Below, in pieces: positions 60,001 to 64,000 of a stretch of DNA of 64,000 nucleotides (its first letter is position 1; each line of letters starts with the position of its first letter). The stretch comes from Nipponacmea schrenckii (lineage: Eukaryota; Mollusca; Gastropoda; Lottiidae), in the NCBI GenBank assembly GCA_030562195.1, contig CM060200.1:21739023-21803022 (forward strand), written 5' to 3'. The notes beneath the pieces are model-generated. The model saw only the letters and a program-made list of their open reading frames with translations. It made no database searches and was not told where the DNA came from. A program made the translations under genes and the position numbers.

Positions 60001-62940
60001 GGATTTATACCTTTCCATTCAAACTATATGTACTAATATATCAGAAAGTAACCTTGAAGTTAATTTAGACATCAATTCAAGTCATTATCAAATACATGTA
60101 CTATCTTAGTGGGTGTAGTGAATTGACATTTAAATTTAAATAAAACAACCAAATCAAATGATACCAGTTGCTGCACTCATGTGTTATTTGTGATTGAACT
60201 ATTTGCTATTCAGAAGTTACAATAAAGGTCAAGTTTAAAATAAAGTTAAATGTTGTAAATATCAATGAAGTCAGATTGCTTTGGTCAAGTAAACATTTAC
60301 CAGAGTCTTCTTCCAACTGAGACATCTTAAAATAATTTGATTTTTAACTCTTATATGTCTGCATTGAACACAATTCTACATCTTTCTTGTGATATTCTGA
60401 CCATTATCTCAGTTACTTGGTTCATATTATAACCCACAAATGATTTCAAACTTATATAAAATTTAGTACATAAATTGCAGAAAAATATTGGAGCAGTGAA
60501 CTTGAATATAACTCACCCATAGAACAAAAACAGAAAACATAAGAACAAAAGTGTAATATACAATATGATAGATACCATATAAGCCTAAGATTTTAGGATA
60601 TTCTGTAATGTTTTCCATAGGCATTGATTCCACCTTCATAGAAATTACCTACAAGCCTATTATACTTGTCTCCTGGAAATATATTAATTCCATATTAGCT
60701 ATACTTACTCTTAGACTTGCTTCCCCTGCAATTTAAAAAGGAAAAAACATTTGGAAATTTGAAAAGAATCTGTGTTCTTACCCAGATTACTAAGGACTTG
60801 AGCAAGTAAGATGGATTATTGAAACAGTGGAAAATTCTTCAGAGCCATCAAAGTGTTTAGGGCCTTTTTATCACTTGCATTTTAGTACTTTATATCCTAA
60901 GCACCGATGACAAATTCAAGACACCAGTTAATTTCTACCAATTCTGTTTGCTTTGAAATGTTTTGACAATCTTTTACAGATACAATCCAATTTATCTGAT
61001 ATTTTCCTACCCATATTAGATCAAGTTAATTTTCATCAATTACTTTACAGCAAACAGCCAATTTGTCAGTTTTTTTTATTAAAAAATTTGTATCAAAGAC
61101 AGATTAAGAGAAAAGCCAGGCTTCAATAATTAAGTAAGTCCTGTTCCTATTCATCGTTTTGACAACCTAGACTTAACACAAATGTGTTTGCATAGCTTTG
61201 GTTTGTGAGACAACAAACTGTGAGGGAGCTATATTCAAGATATTGTATAGCATTAGATGACCTCACAAACTTAGAGTGGCTTATGTGATAATATAGCATA
61301 TTTTGCTATTAGTGATGGTTATAGTGGAATTGCAGGAACCACAGACATCTGATTGAAAAATGCAATGGTTTAAATTGATGCTATCAGTGTTCCCAATACA
61401 CACAAAAACTTTAGAAAAATCTCTTTATAATCCTTTTAAAGCGTTTGGTAATTTTTACAAACATTATTTCTATTAAATGTAGAAAAGCACTTTAATTGTA
61501 CCCTGGCTCTTATTGATTCAAGAGTGAATCAGCCGCCATTTCCAAAGTGAGGTCCTCATATGCTGTCAGATAGCAGATTTAGCATCATTCAGACATTATG
61601 TTTACCTCTTGTCAATCCATATCAGGGCATTTCTGTGGCAGATAAATAATTTCAAATTTTGATTCTAATACCACAGAAAATTTAACACCATTTGCATATC
61701 AACTCTACTGCTCTTGTTAACTGTAAGTGCCAAATTTGAAACTTAAAATGTATTTATGTTTTATTAATTCAGTCAAGAAGAATGTTGAATAATTAACCCT
61801 TACTTCACACCCTTTTCAATTTTTCACTCTGCCTCAAAACAATCAGCTTTATAAGGGTTAAGGTATATTTGAAATCTGTCCAACCCACTACTTGAAGCAT
61901 GACTCAAACTGATCCTATTGATTTGTACTATACACGGTTAACTTGTGATCTTAATAGTGTTACTTAACTCTGCATTACAATGAATGATGTGAGAAATTCC
62001 AGTTAAATCACAATATGAATGGACAGTTCAATATATACTTCCAGCAAGGATATTGGCAATGTAAACAGGAACTTGTTTTGTGTTTATTTAAAGAAAGGTA
62101 GTGATAAGTAAACAGGCTAAATGTAAGTACATGTTATTAACTTTACCTATATCAAACATAACTTGGTTGTACATACCTATGTATATATAACAGGGTATAA
62201 GGGGCTGTGTTGTTAAAGGTCAGACAATCATTGTGTGATATAAAACATGTAATTCAATGGGTAACTTCTAACATATCACAGTTAAATATATTCATATCTT
62301 CAGTATAGTATTGGGTTTTATTGTTGAGCATATTTTTAAAAAAGAAACATATGTATACAATTCATAACTTAAGATTATGTCCTGATCACTTTTTTTTTAA
62401 AACAAATCAATATTGAGGTACATTTGTGGTGTAGGTGAACCCATAATTTAAATTTAAAGTGACAACTAATACCTATTTATACATACCACACAGATATGTC
62501 ATAGGGACAAATTGATGAAAAAAAATCATACATTGAAATATTTACACCTTAACTAGTGTGAGTACACATTAAACTAGGCGTTTATAGTTACTCTTATCAT
62601 AGACTTGAAAATATTTCACAGTTGGGTCTTAAATTGGGTCTCACTTTTTAAAGTAGACAATAAGTGGAAAGGTACAATAAATCTTCCTCAATATGGCTTG
62701 TTATGTTTATAAATATTCAATATTTACTTACTATTTTATTAGTGTACCTATACATTAGTACACATGATAATTGTCACTCACTCAAGTGTCTGGTATTTAT
62801 GACTTGGCCTAAATAAGTCACCATATAGAGTCTATGTTAAATCTATCAGTTTGCAAGTGCTTCCTTCAATTGCTTTTGGTATTTGGTACATGGTGCTTTT
62901 GAGAAAAATGGTAGTAAACGAATGTATTTAATTTAGGGAT
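57006..62940. other. Intergenic or intronic, no gene supported
   Basis: AT-rich. One minus-strand stretch (57677-57779) opens with ATG right after a stop and reaches a GTGAGC donor-like site, giving ~34 residues of unrecognised sequence; it might be a small first exon. Nothing else exon-like was seen, and the uniform composition would also fit a large intron of a gene outside the window. Confidence 0.35.
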
Positions 62941-63082
62941 CCTACCTTGAATTTGTCTGGAATATATATATTTACTAGTGAGAATCTTTGTTGTGGGCCT
63001 ACTGTGGGTAAAGCAGGAGAAATTTTCCATAATGTTAAGTCTAAAAATATTCCTTATTTTGATTATATATGTAACTATGTAC

Positions 63083-63376
63083 CCATGCCTTGGTCGATGG
63101 CTGGTCCAGGATTATATATTCAGGAGAAAGAAAGTACAAGTGAATACAAGAATATGGATAGAGACATGATGCTCATTTCGCTTCTACTATTCTGTAATGT
63201 AGCAATAATCCCTGAGTGGACATCAGACCTGGCACTGTATCTGAACTATTTGCTAGTTTGGTCTTTAAATTTTGGACATAGATGAGGTACCATTCCCTGT
63301 TCAATGTCTGGTCCAGGATTATCTATTCAAAAAAGTACAGGTGAATACAATACAGATAGGGGCATAATGCAATGCC
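63083..63376 (+). repeat. Local direct duplication
   Basis: The block CAATGTCTGGTCCAGGATTA with ATTCA..AAAGTACAGGTGAATACAA at 63300-63345 repeats a slightly diverged block at 63093-63150, about 205 bp earlier. The first copy sits in a 112-codon frame (62947-63285) that has no recognisable domain and is probably not a gene. Confidence 0.55.
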
Positions 63377-64000
63377 ATTTAAAGAACAAGGAAGGATTTC
63401 CCTTTATTCAATGTTAAATGAATATTAATAAAGACTGAATGAACTATGAAGAATGAAAACTGCATTGTAGACAATTATCACCAACTATGAAGTTAGTTCA
63501 TTCATACCGAAATGTGATCAAGGCACAAAATATGGTGTGAAAGTTTCCTAATTTTCACTGATTACATGAACTGTATGACATTATACAGACAATATAGCTA
63601 TTATTGTAATCATTTCTATGATATAAGTAGTTAAATACTAAGGCTAGATATTATTATCAAATAATAACATGCTAGAAATACCATTCCACTAATTATACTT
63701 ATAACTAATATATAGACTTAATTACTTCAAGTTTGATTACCACTCATTAGTAAATTACCAAATTTGAAATATTATAAATTTATAAGATATATCAACTATT
63801 ACCCTATTAATTTTACTTTGTATCTACATGTAAAATAAATAATCTGTGAACTTAGAATAAAAAATATCTTGTGCAACAGACACATGCCGCCATTTATTTC
63901 TAGATAAGACTGCAGTTATAAAATTATTGGTTACCTAATTGTTCAGTATAATACATATACCAACTTATTACCATCTTCCCAAATTTACAATATATCAATG

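Noticed and set aside
62947..63285. 112-codon plus-strand frame
   Set aside because: No recognisable domain, overlaps a local duplication, and its start is not an ATG.

Overview
The window is AT-rich eukaryotic DNA with spliced genes, long gene-poor spacers and many transposable elements. It most resembles a mollusc. The evidence for that is a conodipine-like secreted phospholipase A2, a small secreted GON-domain protein, and abundant elements with ~160-bp core repeats, a (GGAC)n tract and a TATACGCCCAC hairpin end, which recall the bivalve pearl/CvA (Helentron-associated) class. The species cannot be named from sequence alone.

Left end (1-6.6 kb): two conserved single-copy-type genes lie head to head. 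A metaxin (outer mitochondrial membrane import/sorting protein, GST fold) runs leftward in seven coding exons. ADP-dependent glucokinase (ER-anchored, glycolytic) runs rightward in five coding exons. Their start codons are 429 bp apart and probably share a bidirectional promoter with ETS-like and E2F-like sites. One metaxin intron is of the rare GC-AG type.

9.1-10.2 kb: a three-exon secreted phospholipase A2 gene on the minus strand, whose first coding exon is the ATG alone. A repeat rich in CGATAC/GTATCG sits in its second intron. From 10.2 to 27 kb I find no confident host gene. This stretch holds two SINE-like tRNA fragments and a ~0.9-kb repeat with an inverted second copy. That second copy is split by a ~5-kb insertion containing a palindromic TTTAGCGA hairpin array and a 2.17-kb pearl-like element.

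27.2-30.5 kb: a five-exon minus-strand gene for a secreted ~281-residue protein with a cysteine-rich (possibly PAN/apple-like) N-terminus and a GON domain. Its first intron carries two nested TTAA-flanked elements; the inner one has a second, inverted 490-bp copy at 42.7 kb. A 632-bp PIF/Harbinger element with a decayed transposase lies at 41.8 kb, next to an isolated candidate signal-peptide exon.

44.5-49.5 kb is a repeat island: several pearl-like elements end to end, inserted in and around a broken Penelope-like retroelement (zinc finger and GIY-YIG nuclease). From 49.5 kb to the end I find no supported host gene, only a degenerate tandem array at 55.8-57 kb and weak ORFs. All exon models are inferred from reading frame, splice consensus and family knowledge, without transcript evidence.
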